From Shewanella sp. KX20019 (lineage in GTDB: Bacteria > Pseudomonadota > Gammaproteobacteria > Enterobacterales > Shewanellaceae): a stretch of 64,000 bases of DNA. The position numbers and the translations under genes are program-made. The notes below the pieces were generated by a model. The model did no database searches. It saw only the letters and a list, made by a program, of their open reading frames with translations, and was not told the DNA's origin. The stretch spans positions 4,960,001 through 5,024,000 of the forward strand of contig NZ_CP068437.1 in assembly GCF_016757755.1 (NCBI RefSeq). The letters run 5' to 3'. Positions 46,964 to 57,048 of this stretch are shown here, in pieces; within the stretch, counting starts at the first letter, position 1; every line of letters begins with the position of its first letter.

Positions 46964-46989
46964 AAAAAGGAGGCTAGCGCCTCCTTTTT
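46964..46989. terminator. Terminator between NDH-2 and CapA-like genes
   Basis: AAAAAGGAGGC pairs with GCCTCCTTTTT over a TAGC loop, usable by both convergent genes. A further CCCCTGAC/GTCAGGGG hairpin lies just upstream (about 46918-46949). Confidence 0.85.
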
Positions 46990-47018
46990 ATGCTTAATGA
47001 CGTTAAACGCTATCCATA

Positions 47019-49076
47019 TTAAAAGCTAAGTGTCACCTGCTCGTTGGCTGCCAGAGGACGATCGAAACCAATATGCGATGCAGCTGCGGCATCATCAGAC
47101 ATGGGTTTGAAGTTCGGTTGACTCGAAAATGCTGACTGCCACTCGATCAGGTTTATGTCATCAACATAAATCGACTCACTTGATTGACTGAGGTTTTCAA
47201 ATTCAACTAATACCCGGATACTACGATAACCAATCCGAGGTGAGTTAAATTGTGCCTCAATGTTTTGCCATTGTGCATTTCCGCCAGATAGAAGCTGACT
47301 ACTTATCAAGTGTTTTTCACCCTGCTGTAATGCCGTGTCTAATTTTTCTCGCGTCTTGCGCCCCTGCCAATAAAGATTCACCTTAGTATATTGAGGCGCT
47401 TTGATATTCAAGGCTAAGGTCATCGGGCTGCTAGAGTTATAAACTCGACGAAAATTAGTCATACCTATGGTTGCAGTCGCCTTGGCAGGTAATCTTGCTT
47501 CGAGCGCATATTGGCCACTACTTGCCTCAGCAGTGGTTATTTCAAACGGTGACTGGTCGAGATCCCAACCACGTTCTGCGGTATTAAACAGCGCAAAGCT
47601 TTCAAAATCAGAACCATTAACCAGATTTTTGCCAACGCGATACTTTATTCCCGCCTTGTTGCTTTCGACATGCTTAAGTTGCTGACTCCAATCACTGTTA
47701 TAGAGATCAAATACACTCTGCTCTGCCAACGGCTTTATCGTTAACATCCCAGGTTCGCTCGATGGAGAGTGACGCGTAATCACCCCATGCCCACCTGAGA
47801 CTTGAATGTCCACACCGCGCTTTTTAGATAGTGTACTCAAGCGTTTTAGTACCGTATAGCGCTGCGCGCCCGTCGCAGGCGTCGGCTTATAGCCTTTCAA
47901 ATAAACAGGGACAATTTCAGCACGGTGAAAAACATCACCGTCCATCCACACATTTAACATAAAAGAATAGGGCGTCGCGTAAAAATACTGATCGAAGATA
48001 AAATTCCCCATTGAGTAAGCAATTAATTTGTCATTGTAGATCTCAAAACCTTGAGTGACATGGGGATGATGCCCAACGGCTAAATCCGCACCGCTATCTA
48101 TGGCTAACTTTAGTTTTTGCTCCAAAACCATTGTCGGCTCAGCGCTATATTCCAATCCACCATGATACTGCACCACGGTCGCTCTGCTTGCCGAAGCCTC
48201 TTTCGCGACTGACGCTTGAATATTGTCCTCAGAACCGAAAGCGGCGCCACCTTTTTTAAGCGAAGCGGTTTGATTTGGCGTGAAATTCCCCTGCCAACCC
48301 ACGTAGCCTAAAAATGAAAACGGGTTACCGTTGAGCGTGGTTCGGTGAGCGGCTAATGCGTCAGCTTGATCTTTGCCTGCACCAGCATAAGCCAGAGGGC
48401 TTTGTGCAAGATAAGCAAGTGTTGAATCCAGCCCTTCATCTAGATAGTCATAAGTATGATTGTTACCTAAGGTGACAAAATCGACCCCGGCCCATTCTAA
48501 TGCCGCGAGGGTTTCCGGGGGCGAATAGAAGGTTACTGATTTTGGCGCGCGCTCTGCAGGCTTATGAGCGGCGATCTGCGTTTCCAAATTCACCGAGGCG
48601 AGATCGGCCAAACTTAAATAGGGCTTAACATGTTGAACTATCGATCTCGTGTCTTCAGTTTTACTCTCTGCGTTAATAATCACTGCGTTATTAAAACGCG
48701 GTTTAGCATAACGACGACCCATCATCACATCGCCACCAAAGGTGAGCAGCGTACGACCTGCTTTTTCCGCCACCAATTGGATATCACCGATAGTGTTATG
48801 ACTTGCGCCTAACTCATAATGGCTGAATGTTTGCAGCCCCTGATAGTGACCTTTCGCCTGCAACTTTAACAAGTAAGATTCCGCCGCCGCGACCTTAAGC
48901 TCATAGCGTCCTTCATTATCCGTTTGCACAAGTTGTTGACCGACCGATACCTGCGCCCGTGCAATCGGCATATCAGCCTCAGTAAACACTCGCCCTTTTA
49001 GGGTTATCAAGTCTGCCGCAGTTGCGACATTGGCCGAGAGCAGAAATACGCTGCAGCAGATCAGTTTGAAGGTCAT
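47019..49076 (-). CDS. CapA family metallophosphatase-like secreted protein
   Basis: A 685-residue protein with a signal peptide (VATA-AD). Residues about 25-90 form a carboxypeptidase-regulatory-like beta domain. The CapA/PGA_cap metallophosphatase core follows, with LLTFGGDVMMGRR, NNHTYDYLDEG and HHPHVTQGFEIY as metal-binding blocks. A C-terminal jelly-roll-like carbohydrate-binding segment spans roughly residues 480-670. CapA was first linked to poly-gamma-glutamate capsule export in Bacillus. Here it neighbours D-amino-acid catabolic genes, so action on a glutamate polymer is a possible inference. It is separated from them by a 419-base gap with a small open frame. Confidence 0.8.
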   Translation of the reverse strand: MTFKLICCSVFLLSANVATAADLITLKGRVFTEADMPIARAQVSVGQQLVQTDNEGRYELKVAAAESYLLKLQAKGHYQGLQTFSHYELGASHNTIGDIQLVAEKAGRTLLTFGGDVMMGRRYAKPRFNNAVIINAESKTEDTRSIVQHVKPYLSLADLASVNLETQIAAHKPAERAPKSVTFYSPPETLAALEWAGVDFVTLGNNHTYDYLDEGLDSTLAYLAQSPLAYAGAGKDQADALAAHRTTLNGNPFSFLGYVGWQGNFTPNQTASLKKGGAAFGSEDNIQASVAKEASASRATVVQYHGGLEYSAEPTMVLEQKLKLAIDSGADLAVGHHPHVTQGFEIYNDKLIAYSMGNFIFDQYFYATPYSFMLNVWMDGDVFHRAEIVPVYLKGYKPTPATGAQRYTVLKRLSTLSKKRGVDIQVSGGHGVITRHSPSSEPGMLTIKPLAEQSVFDLYNSDWSQQLKHVESNKAGIKYRVGKNLVNGSDFESFALFNTAERGWDLDQSPFEITTAEASSGQYALEARLPAKATATIGMTNFRRVYNSSSPMTLALNIKAPQYTKVNLYWQGRKTREKLDTALQQGEKHLISSQLLSGGNAQWQNIEAQFNSPRIGYRSIRVLVEFENLSQSSESIYVDDINLIEWQSAFSSQPNFKPMSDDAAAASHIGFDRPLAANEQVTLSF

Positions 49077-49292
49077 ATGTTAGTCACCCAAAGGTAAATG
49101 AATCGTTAAATATATCCGATTAAAGCGCGCTACACACCGCAAATAATCAGCCAAAATCATAACGTTAGGTTATGAAGTAAAAAGGGAAATATCACGCTAT
49201 AGACACTGTCTATAGTTTAAGCAATCTTCTGTCTTAGCCAAGCAATATAAAACTTGCTAACGTAAACAAACTAGACGAATGAGGCAGCCGAC

Positions 49293-49439
49293 ATGGAACA
49301 TCAATTACAGCATTTCAGTGTAGATAAAAACGAGCAGCAATTAGCATTGGACGAGGTTAATAGCGATAAAAAGCCAACGGATACTTGGACTAACGAGTAT
49401 TTAGCCGATGAGTCTTGCTATGTGCTCGGTTACAACTAG
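49293..49439 (+). CDS. 48-residue small protein, unknown function
   Basis: ATG preceded by GAGG 8 bases upstream, running 48 codons to a stop at 49437-49439. The product is polar and acidic with one cysteine near the C-terminus, ending in ESCYVLGYN. A hairpin lies just downstream. I do not recognise a family. It might be a leader-core peptide or a small regulatory protein, or a chance open frame. Confidence 0.45.
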   Translation: MEHQLQHFSVDKNEQQLALDEVNSDKKPTDTWTNEYLADESCYVLGYN

Positions 49440-49476
49440 CGCCTAACAGCCCCTAAATAACCAACACTAAAATCAA

Positions 49477-49494
49477 CGCCTTTAAAGAAAGGCG
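49477..49494. terminator. Hairpin between the small ORF and the deacylase gene
   Basis: CGCCTTT pairs with AAAGGCG over a four-base loop. Only a short T stretch follows, so terminator function is moderate. Confidence 0.5.
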
Positions 49495-51042
49495 CTATTT
49501 AACAACTCGGCCCCCAAGCAAGCCAGTATAATGGCCTTGATTGATGGCCAATTTTCCATTTATAACAACGTAATCAACCCCACTAGACAAGCGGTTCCAG
49601 TGAGCAAAGTCAGCCTCATCGCGTAATCGCTCAGAATCAAAAATAACGATATCTGCAAAATAGCCGGTTTGTAATAAGCCTCGCTTATCCAGCTTCAATA
49701 TTGCGGCTGTCTTACTGCTACTTTGCTGAATAAACTGCGGCAAGGTTAGCAAAGATTTTTGCTGCACATACTCACGATATTTCTTAGGGAAGCTGGCATA
49801 CTTTCGAGGATGACCATCGGTGCCATCCGATGAGGTAACGACCCAAGGTTGCACCATAAATCGCTCTATATCTGCCGGTGACATGTTAAAAGATGCCACT
49901 CGAATTCGGCTACCTTTGACCAATTCCAGCACAGTATCTGCCGCCGTTTTTTGATACTTAGCAGCGATCTCTTTTAGCGTTTCCCCCTCTAAAGACTCAT
50001 CTTCTGCTGCGGTGATAAGCAGTGAGTCGGGTCCACCTCTACGCCTAATATTCTCTTCAATTTCACTGATAATTCGCGCTCGCTTTGAAGGGTCTTCGAG
50101 GCGACTTAAAAAATGAGAACGTGAATCAGCCATCACCCACTTTGGCACCACAGCACTCTTAAGGTTGGTACCTGAGGCTCGCCATGGATATTGGTCAGCC
50201 GAGATACTGCTACCCGATTGCTGCGCCGCATTAATCAATTTGATGACATCTTTACTTTGCCCCCAAACATCTTTTCCTAAGGCTTTTATATGGGCAATAT
50301 GTAGATGGATATCCGCAGCGTTGGCAATCTTAATCGCTTCCTCTATAGCCGCTGTAAAACCGATATTAAAGGTACTTTCATCCCGTAAGTGGGTATCGTA
50401 AATGCCATCATATTTTGCTGCGACTTTCGCCAATGCAATCACTTCTTCGGCATCTGCATACACACCCGGAACATAATACAATCCGCTCGATAGCCCCACC
50501 GCCCCCTGTTCCATCGCTTGCGTTAACAACATTTGCATTTGAGCTATCTCAGCCTTAGTGGCATAGCGCTCAGCTAAACTCATTACTGCCCTACGAATAT
50601 AGCCATGGCCCGCAAGTAATGCGGTATTGGTACCGATACCATTTTTAGCAAGCTGCATGCTTAATCGTTGAATGTCGGCACGACCATCGCCGTCGTTACC
50701 GTTTACCACAGTTGTAACACCTTGATAGAGATAGTTGAGGTTGGCCTTTTTATCCTCACTCAGTAACTGTTCAATGCTATGGGTATGTGGATCAATAAAC
50801 CCAGGACTCACGACAGAGTTTTTAGCATCAATCCTTTGCTTAGCGACATACTTCACTTCGCCCAGCGGACTGATACCACAAATTTTATCGCCGCAAATGG
50901 CTATATCTAACGCTCTTTGCGCCGAACCATCACCAATATGCACGCGCTTACCACTGATCAATAGATCGACCTCTTGTGGTTCTACAGCAATGGAACTAAG
51001 CGACACGCACAGTAAACTCACAACTAATGACAATTGTTTCAT
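49495..51042 (-). CDS. Secreted N-acyl-D-amino-acid deacylase (amidohydrolase family)
   Basis: A 515-residue amidohydrolase with a signal peptide (SSIA-VE). Metal-binding blocks are PGFIDPHTHS (HxH), YDTHLRDE, HIAHIKALG and the SSDGTDGHPRKYASFPKKYREY region with its Asp and downstream aromatics. The family removes acyl groups from N-acyl-D-amino acids, including D-glutamate, or hydrolyses related dipeptides. It overlaps the carboxypeptidase gene by 4 bases, so the two are one operon. In this context it should free D-amino acids in the periplasm. Confidence 0.85.
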   Translation of the reverse strand: MKQLSLVVSLLCVSLSSIAVEPQEVDLLISGKRVHIGDGSAQRALDIAICGDKICGISPLGEVKYVAKQRIDAKNSVVSPGFIDPHTHSIEQLLSEDKKANLNYLYQGVTTVVNGNDGDGRADIQRLSMQLAKNGIGTNTALLAGHGYIRRAVMSLAERYATKAEIAQMQMLLTQAMEQGAVGLSSGLYYVPGVYADAEEVIALAKVAAKYDGIYDTHLRDESTFNIGFTAAIEEAIKIANAADIHLHIAHIKALGKDVWGQSKDVIKLINAAQQSGSSISADQYPWRASGTNLKSAVVPKWVMADSRSHFLSRLEDPSKRARIISEIEENIRRRGGPDSLLITAAEDESLEGETLKEIAAKYQKTAADTVLELVKGSRIRVASFNMSPADIERFMVQPWVVTSSDGTDGHPRKYASFPKKYREYVQQKSLLTLPQFIQQSSSKTAAILKLDKRGLLQTGYFADIVIFDSERLRDEADFAHWNRLSSGVDYVVINGKLAINQGHYTGLLGGRVVK

Positions 51043-52205
51043 TTCAGCGACTTCCCTTTAAACTCACTCGGCGTTGTGGCTAGCATTTTTTGCATCAAAC
51101 CATCGCTAGCGACCACTGCAAGCTTCTTAATTACCGCTCTATCGGTATTATCACCCATCTCATAGGTGATCCCATGAACCCCATATTCATCAGCAATAAA
51201 CTGCTTAAAGATCCCCTTGTCTGAATTGTGTCCAGGCTGCTCGCGGATCACAAAAGGCGACACGGTCTCTCTCAACTCCGCAAGCCAGCTTTCAACCAAC
51301 AACGGCGGGTTTAAACCATAATCAGAAGGCATGGTGTAAAAAATATCTTTCTTGGTTGAATGGAAATCGACGGCAAATACGATCTTGCCACCGCTCTGAG
51401 TGATGCCCTTAAGCTTATCGCGCACCAATCTCGACTCTACCTGCTTAAATGCTTTCCAATCACGGTTAAGATCCACACCATTTGCATTGTGTCTCCAATT
51501 GCCTAACGCCACACCGTCTGGGTTTAAGTCTGGCACGATCAATATATTGAATCGCTGCATAAAGCGGGCTGATAATTGGCTATCAGCAATCAAGTTATTA
51601 ACGAATGGAAATAGCGCTAAAGCACCGGTGACTTCAGGCGGGTGTTGACGCCCGAGAACAACTATCCACTCATCTCCCCCGCCTGTGACCTCAAGCGCAC
51701 CAATATCTCGGAGTTGTGTTGATTGGCCCAGAGTGTAATGACGCACATTTGGCTGTTTAGCTAAGCTTTTCATCCATATGTCATAGTCTTTATTAGTGAT
51801 TAACTCTTGGCCTGCAATAAACGTAGGCGTTGGGCTTACTGCAACCTTAAAGTGCAGCACATTATTACGCACTCGATACTTTAAAGGCTGCCAGTTAATG
51901 CGGTTTTGACTGGCTTTAGGGGTATATCTTTGATGCCCACCTTGATAACTGATTGATACCTCAACCTCCTTCTCTGTCGTAGAGGTGATCTTAAAAGCGT
52001 ACCAAGGGCTATCATTAATAGGCTCATTTTCTGGGGTAATGCTGAGCTTGATTTTACCATCGACAATCTTGCAATCGTTAACTCGTGCATTTTCAAAGTT
52101 ACTGCTGACCTTAAGATCTGGCCCGTCACAACGCGTTATCGGCTGGACTGAACTGCAGGCAATAACCACAAAGCTGAGAATAATAAAACTGATTTTATAC
52201 AACAT
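51039..52205 (-). CDS. M14 family zinc carboxypeptidase lipoprotein
   Basis: A 388-residue lipoprotein with lipobox VIAC followed by Ser-Ser. Zinc ligands are the HxxE of RQHPPEV and the later His in VDFHST; the general-base Glu lies in YEMGDN near the C-terminus. The ATG at 52205 has AAGG nine bases upstream; a TTG at 52211 is also in frame. M14 members remove C-terminal residues or cut amides in peptidoglycan peptides. Together with the deacylase and dgcN/dgcA this fits release of D-Glu-containing fragments. Confidence 0.8.
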   Translation of the reverse strand: MLYKISFIILSFVVIACSSVQPITRCDGPDLKVSSNFENARVNDCKIVDGKIKLSITPENEPINDSPWYAFKITSTTEKEVEVSISYQGGHQRYTPKASQNRINWQPLKYRVRNNVLHFKVAVSPTPTFIAGQELITNKDYDIWMKSLAKQPNVRHYTLGQSTQLRDIGALEVTGGGDEWIVVLGRQHPPEVTGALALFPFVNNLIADSQLSARFMQRFNILIVPDLNPDGVALGNWRHNANGVDLNRDWKAFKQVESRLVRDKLKGITQSGGKIVFAVDFHSTKKDIFYTMPSDYGLNPPLLVESWLAELRETVSPFVIREQPGHNSDKGIFKQFIADEYGVHGITYEMGDNTDRAVIKKLAVVASDGLMQKMLATTPSEFKGKSLK

Positions 52206-52218
52206 ATTCAAAAACCTT

Positions 52219-52248
52219 AACCATAGAGAGCGTTTGCTCTCTATGGTT
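52219..52248 (-). terminator. Strong hairpin between TonB-dependent receptor and carboxypeptidase genes
   Basis: A 13-base perfect stem (ending GAGAGC/GCTCTC) with a four-base loop. On the minus strand a short T run follows. It may reduce read-through from receptor into peptidase genes or protect the receptor mRNA. Confidence 0.7.
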
Positions 52249-52270
52249 TATTGTGTTTTAAGAGGTAGAT

Positions 52271-55102
52271 TTAGAATGATTTACGAATATCGATATAGAA
52301 ATAACGACCACGATTTGAATGGACACTAGAGAAGTAACCAAAGCTTTCATCTGCTATTGGTGGCTGCTCATCTGCAATGTTTTTCACTCCGAGTCGGATC
52401 CGAGTATCATCTAATAAACCGGCATCATTAAAGGTGTAATCAGCGTACATATTGACAGTAATCATACTGTCGATAGGCAGAGGTTCACCCTCGCTGGTCG
52501 CGGTACTCGTATCAACAAAATCGCTAACATAGTTAGCCGTTACACCGGCGCTCCAAGGCTGGAACTTCCAACGCACAGACGTATATGCACGCCATTCAGG
52601 TCTACCATTTTGCTTTATCAAATCATTGGCGCCTGCTACCACTTGTGATTGTGGTACCGAAGGGTCACCCGCTTCTTGTGCCGCCAAGACTTCAGCTGTA
52701 ATTGCGTCAGGTTCTTGATCAAACTTGATGAGGTGCGCGGCATTAAGATTAAAATCAAATTCACCGATGGCAGTCTCTAAACCATAAAAAACACTAAAAT
52801 CTATACCCTCGATCTCTCTTGGGCTAAGGTTTTGATACTGGTTTTGGATCTCAATCACTTCACCGTCAGCTCCACGGATAACCGCGGTATTGGTTGAGCC
52901 TTGAGAGCGCTTTAATGAGTCATAAAGTAGATGAGTCTGACTAGGTAATATGCCAACAACGCCCTCTTGTTCGATATTCCACCAATCAAAAGTAAAGGTT
53001 AGGTTATCAAGGGGAGAGATGACCAAACCAAGTGACTTGTTAATATCGTCTTCCGGTTCCAGGTTAGCATTACCAGAACGGATCTCGGTCATTGCATAGG
53101 ATGAATCCGTGACGGGGTCATATCGTGTATTTGAACGTGAAACTCCTTGCTCAACAACTTGGGGCAGGTTGGGGGCTCTAAACCCACCAGAGTATGCGCC
53201 ACGAAGCTGTAAACCATCCACAGGTACCCAAGATAGCGCCACCTTAGGTTTTAGCACATCACCCACATCAGAGAAGTTTTCATAACGTAATGCTAACTGT
53301 AGCTCTAAACTCTGCGCCCAGGACATATCCGCTAGGATTGGCGCTATCACTTCGCCGTATGCCGAAAATACATTACGACTACCATCAGCATCAGGTGTTG
53401 GACTCGAGCCCAGCACACTACTACCCGATAGCACTTCGCCGCTATTTGGATCTGTTAGCGGATGACTACCATCAAGTAGAGGGTCACGGTCATCACTGTA
53501 AGTTTCACGTCGCCACTCTATACCACTGGCAAAGCCAACATCACCTGCGGGTAACTCAAACAGCTCTGCTGTCGAGACCTTAAAGTCGGCTAGCGCCAAT
53601 GATGTTTCACTCTCTCGAGTAACATCTGTTGTGAATAGATCAATCACCTCTTGTGGGTTAGGTGTGCCATCACCACTATTGATATTATTAATATCACCAC
53701 CATTAAAAATGTCATACGCACTGCTCATTTCAGTGCTATTAACGGCTCTAACAAATTTGTTGGCATCAATACGATTGCGCGCGGTATCTAAGGTATTGGC
53801 TTCTGAATATAGTAGTCCGGTTTCCCAGTCCCAATCTCCCGCGTATCCGGTTAAACCCGTTAGTAATCTAAAGCTAGTATCTTCTACTTCAATGTCTCTG
53901 CCACCCGCATCGATTGGACGGTAACTACGTACAGTCACCTCTTCTCCGAATGGATTGTAATAAGCGTCTTCAGCAATGGTGAAACGCTGTGCAGTTAAAT
54001 TACCCGATTGTTCACGAACACGGTTTGAGTCCGCTTTGTAGTAGATAGCCTCGCCAAAAAGTTCTAAATCTTCATTTATTTCATGGGTTAGATAACTGTA
54101 GAAGTTAAGGCGTTTTACATCGGACGTCATCGATTGATCTGCCGCCCTGTCATATCTCATGTCTCGCGGAAGGCTGCCTTTATCGGCACAAAGGCCATTT
54201 TCTAACTGCTGAACACAACCATCCATAGTGTCTGGTTGAATATGAAATTTGCCTAAAGAGCTAGAGGAAAATGAGCCCCAAGGTGTGCTGCTACTTCTGT
54301 TATCGAGTTGAGTGTCACCGACAAACTCTTCTGGTAATCCCGGATACTCACGTCTATCTTGCGACTTAGAATAATCACGCTCACTTGCATCCATACCATT
54401 ACGATCGTAATAGCCTAGTGACATAGTCATGTGCGTTTTATCTTCGTTAAAACTAAAGCCTGTTGCACCATTGATAGTCACCTGATCTAGATCAGTTCCC
54501 TCAGAGCTACCATAGTTAACACTCACATTGGTGCCTTCAAAATCACTTTTCAAGACATAGTTAACCACGCCTGCTACCGCATCAGAACCATAAACAGCAG
54601 CGGCACCATCGCGCAACACTTCTAAACGCTTAAGCCCTTTCACAGGTAGTGTATTCGCGTTCACTGTTGCAACAGGGACATAGTTTTCAGTCTGGGTTCC
54701 TGGGTGTAACACTAGCCGGCGACCGTTCAATAGGGTTAATGTATTACCCGTTCCTAGGCCTCTTAAGTTAATTGACGATACATCACCACGCGCATCATTC
54801 ACTCCACCAACGGCTCGCTCATTATTAAAAGCGACCTCACCAACTTGAGGTATTGATCGCAATAACTCATCAATTGTCGCGGCGCCTGTAGCTTCAATAT
54901 CATCTTCACTCAATACCGTGACGGGTAAAGTCCCTTCCGCCTCAGCTCGCTTAATGTTTGAACCTAAAACCTGAATACGTTCAACCGTTTCCTCTGTTGC
55001 TGGCGGGGTCTCTTCTGCAAGTACAGGAGCTGCCAAAGTAGTTAGTAAACCTAGGGTTATAGAGTTAAGCGCAAAGTTGCGAATATCCTTATTTTTCATC
55101 AT
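52271..55102 (-). CDS. TonB-dependent outer-membrane receptor
   Basis: A 943-residue receptor with a signal peptide (VLA-EE). The plug domain begins VERIQVLGSNIKR (TonB-box-like region followed by the plug) with LRGLGTGNTLTLLNGRRL, and the barrel ends in IDIRKSF. The length and sequence style match the Shewanella/alteromonad peptide or carbohydrate receptors. It starts a minus-strand group with the carboxypeptidase and deacylase, divergent from the NhaC-type transporter; an operator lies between. It probably imports the D-amino-acid-containing peptide that the operon degrades. Confidence 0.9.
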   Translation of the reverse strand: MMKNKDIRNFALNSITLGLLTTLAAPVLAEETPPATEETVERIQVLGSNIKRAEAEGTLPVTVLSEDDIEATGAATIDELLRSIPQVGEVAFNNERAVGGVNDARGDVSSINLRGLGTGNTLTLLNGRRLVLHPGTQTENYVPVATVNANTLPVKGLKRLEVLRDGAAAVYGSDAVAGVVNYVLKSDFEGTNVSVNYGSSEGTDLDQVTINGATGFSFNEDKTHMTMSLGYYDRNGMDASERDYSKSQDRREYPGLPEEFVGDTQLDNRSSSTPWGSFSSSSLGKFHIQPDTMDGCVQQLENGLCADKGSLPRDMRYDRAADQSMTSDVKRLNFYSYLTHEINEDLELFGEAIYYKADSNRVREQSGNLTAQRFTIAEDAYYNPFGEEVTVRSYRPIDAGGRDIEVEDTSFRLLTGLTGYAGDWDWETGLLYSEANTLDTARNRIDANKFVRAVNSTEMSSAYDIFNGGDINNINSGDGTPNPQEVIDLFTTDVTRESETSLALADFKVSTAELFELPAGDVGFASGIEWRRETYSDDRDPLLDGSHPLTDPNSGEVLSGSSVLGSSPTPDADGSRNVFSAYGEVIAPILADMSWAQSLELQLALRYENFSDVGDVLKPKVALSWVPVDGLQLRGAYSGGFRAPNLPQVVEQGVSRSNTRYDPVTDSSYAMTEIRSGNANLEPEDDINKSLGLVISPLDNLTFTFDWWNIEQEGVVGILPSQTHLLYDSLKRSQGSTNTAVIRGADGEVIEIQNQYQNLSPREIEGIDFSVFYGLETAIGEFDFNLNAAHLIKFDQEPDAITAEVLAAQEAGDPSVPQSQVVAGANDLIKQNGRPEWRAYTSVRWKFQPWSAGVTANYVSDFVDTSTATSEGEPLPIDSMITVNMYADYTFNDAGLLDDTRIRLGVKNIADEQPPIADESFGYFSSVHSNRGRYFYIDIRKSF

Positions 55103-55212
55103 ATCACCATTAATTATTTCTTATTATTCGGCTACCGCAAAACGCCATTCAATTCGGGACTATAGTGATGACAGTTTCTGCTGGCACATACAATTTACAT
55201 TTTATAACCATC

Positions 55213-55231
55213 GTATAACCTTTGTTTATAC
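55213..55231. promoter_or_regulatory. GTATAA-N7-TTATAC operator between TonB receptor and NhaC genes
   Basis: A perfect 6-7-6 inverted repeat, centre 89 bases from the transporter start. A close copy is at 57934-57952 before dgcN. Confidence 0.65.
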
Positions 55232-55310
55232 CGTGTAAAATTTATGTTTAATACAAGCACATAAAATGATGCTAGATTGTTTGGCAGATAATAAAAAGAG
55301 ATATATTCCA

Positions 55311-57032
55311 ATGGACAGTTTGAAAAAACCTGTGGTGTTACTATTCACCTTACTGAGCTTTGCACTCTGCGCTTATGTTCACTTCAATGTAGAACCGACA
55401 TGGAAAGAGCAGCTCTATTCTTTTGCTACCCATGAAAATGAAGCTGGAGCACTTTTTTATGAAGAGGACGGGGTAAAAAAACGCATTGAATCACTCACTC
55501 CCTATGCAAACTCACCGTTAACACAAGTGGCACTCAACCTCTACTCTAAGCCAGTCGATTTAGACCAACAATGGGTAACAAAGGACGCTTCAATCTACCT
55601 TTCCAAACCGAGCTTTCATCTCGGGTTTTGGTCGATATTCCCGGCATTTCTGGCTATCTTTCTATGCCTTGTCACCAAAGAACCTCTTATCGCGTTAATG
55701 AGCGGTATTATATCTGGCGCCCTATTACTGGGTAAGTTTGACCTTATCGACGCCATCATAATACCGAGTCTGGCAACCGAGAGCGCTGCAGGTATCTTGT
55801 TGTTATATCTATGGTTACTAGGTGGCTTGATGGGGGTGTGGTCAAAAACTGGGGCGGCGCAAGCGTTTGCCGACCATATGACAGAGCATTATGTTAGCGG
55901 GCCCAGATCAGCCAAATTAGTCGCTTGGTTTTTAGGCGTGATCTTCTTTCAAGGCGGAACCGTCAGCACTGTGTTAGTCGGTACTACCGTTAAGCCACTT
56001 GCCGATAAGGCTAATGTGAGCCATGAAGAGATGGCGTATATCGTCGACTCTACGGCGTCGCCGATTGCTTCGGTTATCGCCTTCAACGCTTGGCCTGCTT
56101 ATGTTCAAGCGCTTATTTTTGTACCCGGTGTGGCCTTTTTAGCGACAGCACAAGATAGGATCAACTTCTTCTTTTCCAGTATCCCTTTTAGCTTTTATGG
56201 CATTATCGCGGTATTGGGTACCTTACTTTTGAGCCTGAATATCATGACCTTTTCAGGGAAAAGGCTGCGCCAAGCACGACTCCGCGCGATAACGACTGGC
56301 CAGCTTGATGCCCCAACGGCTCGACCAATGAGCGCAGAAGAGCTGTCTAAACCCAGTGTTCCCGCAGGATATAAATCGAGTATGCTGGAATTCATATTGC
56401 CATTACTGCTGTTAATTGGCATCGCAATAACCACATTTCTAACACTTGGTTCCCCCAAGGTCGCATGGGCATTTGCCGCTGCACTCCTATTGAGTGTCTT
56501 GATCGCCTTAGCTAAAAATATGTCCATTCACGATCTTATCGACGGTTTCAATCAAGGCGTAAAAGGAGTCGTACTCGGGTCTGTTATCTTAATGCTCGCC
56601 GTTATTATTGGATTACTAAGCAGGCAAGTGGGCGGCGGGCTGTACCTTATCGATTTTCTCGGTGAAGGAATGCCCTATTGGTGTCTACCCATTTTCTTGC
56701 AAGTGTTAACCATGGTTATCGCATTTTCGACAGGCACAAGCTGGGGCACCTACGCCATTGCCTTTCCATTAGCCATGCCGCTCGCTTGGTCTATTGCCAT
56801 GAGTAGTGGAATTGATAATCCAGAGATCTATATGATGATCTGCTTTGCCACTGTGCTCAATGGCAGTGTTTGTGGCGATCAATGTTCGCCGATCTCAGAT
56901 ACCACGATATTAAGTTCGATGACGACCGGTTGCGATTTAATGGATCATGTTAAATCACAAATTTACCCCGCCAGCCTAGCAGCTGTGCTTGCAGCAATTT
57001 TGTGGACTCTGTCTGCACTGATTTTCGCCTAA
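55311..57032 (+). CDS. NhaC family Na+/H+ antiporter-like transporter
   Basis: A 573-residue protein with about 12 helices and the NhaC signature segments (GGTVSTVLVGTTVKPL and FSTGTSWGTYAIA, plus the VCGDQCSPISDTTILSS motif). The ATG at 55311 is used; an upstream in-frame ATG at 55266 would add 15 residues without better ribosome signal. NhaC-like proteins often move amino or organic acids with Na+. Co-location with D-glutamate genes suggests uptake of D-Glu or a dipeptide. It is 16 bases from the LysR gene. Confidence 0.85.
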   Translation: MDSLKKPVVLLFTLLSFALCAYVHFNVEPTWKEQLYSFATHENEAGALFYEEDGVKKRIESLTPYANSPLTQVALNLYSKPVDLDQQWVTKDASIYLSKPSFHLGFWSIFPAFLAIFLCLVTKEPLIALMSGIISGALLLGKFDLIDAIIIPSLATESAAGILLLYLWLLGGLMGVWSKTGAAQAFADHMTEHYVSGPRSAKLVAWFLGVIFFQGGTVSTVLVGTTVKPLADKANVSHEEMAYIVDSTASPIASVIAFNAWPAYVQALIFVPGVAFLATAQDRINFFFSSIPFSFYGIIAVLGTLLLSLNIMTFSGKRLRQARLRAITTGQLDAPTARPMSAEELSKPSVPAGYKSSMLEFILPLLLLIGIAITTFLTLGSPKVAWAFAAALLLSVLIALAKNMSIHDLIDGFNQGVKGVVLGSVILMLAVIIGLLSRQVGGGLYLIDFLGEGMPYWCLPIFLQVLTMVIAFSTGTSWGTYAIAFPLAMPLAWSIAMSSGIDNPEIYMMICFATVLNGSVCGDQCSPISDTTILSSMTTGCDLMDHVKSQIYPASLAAVLAAILWTLSALIFA

Positions 57033-57048
57033 CTTTTACTGAGGCTTT

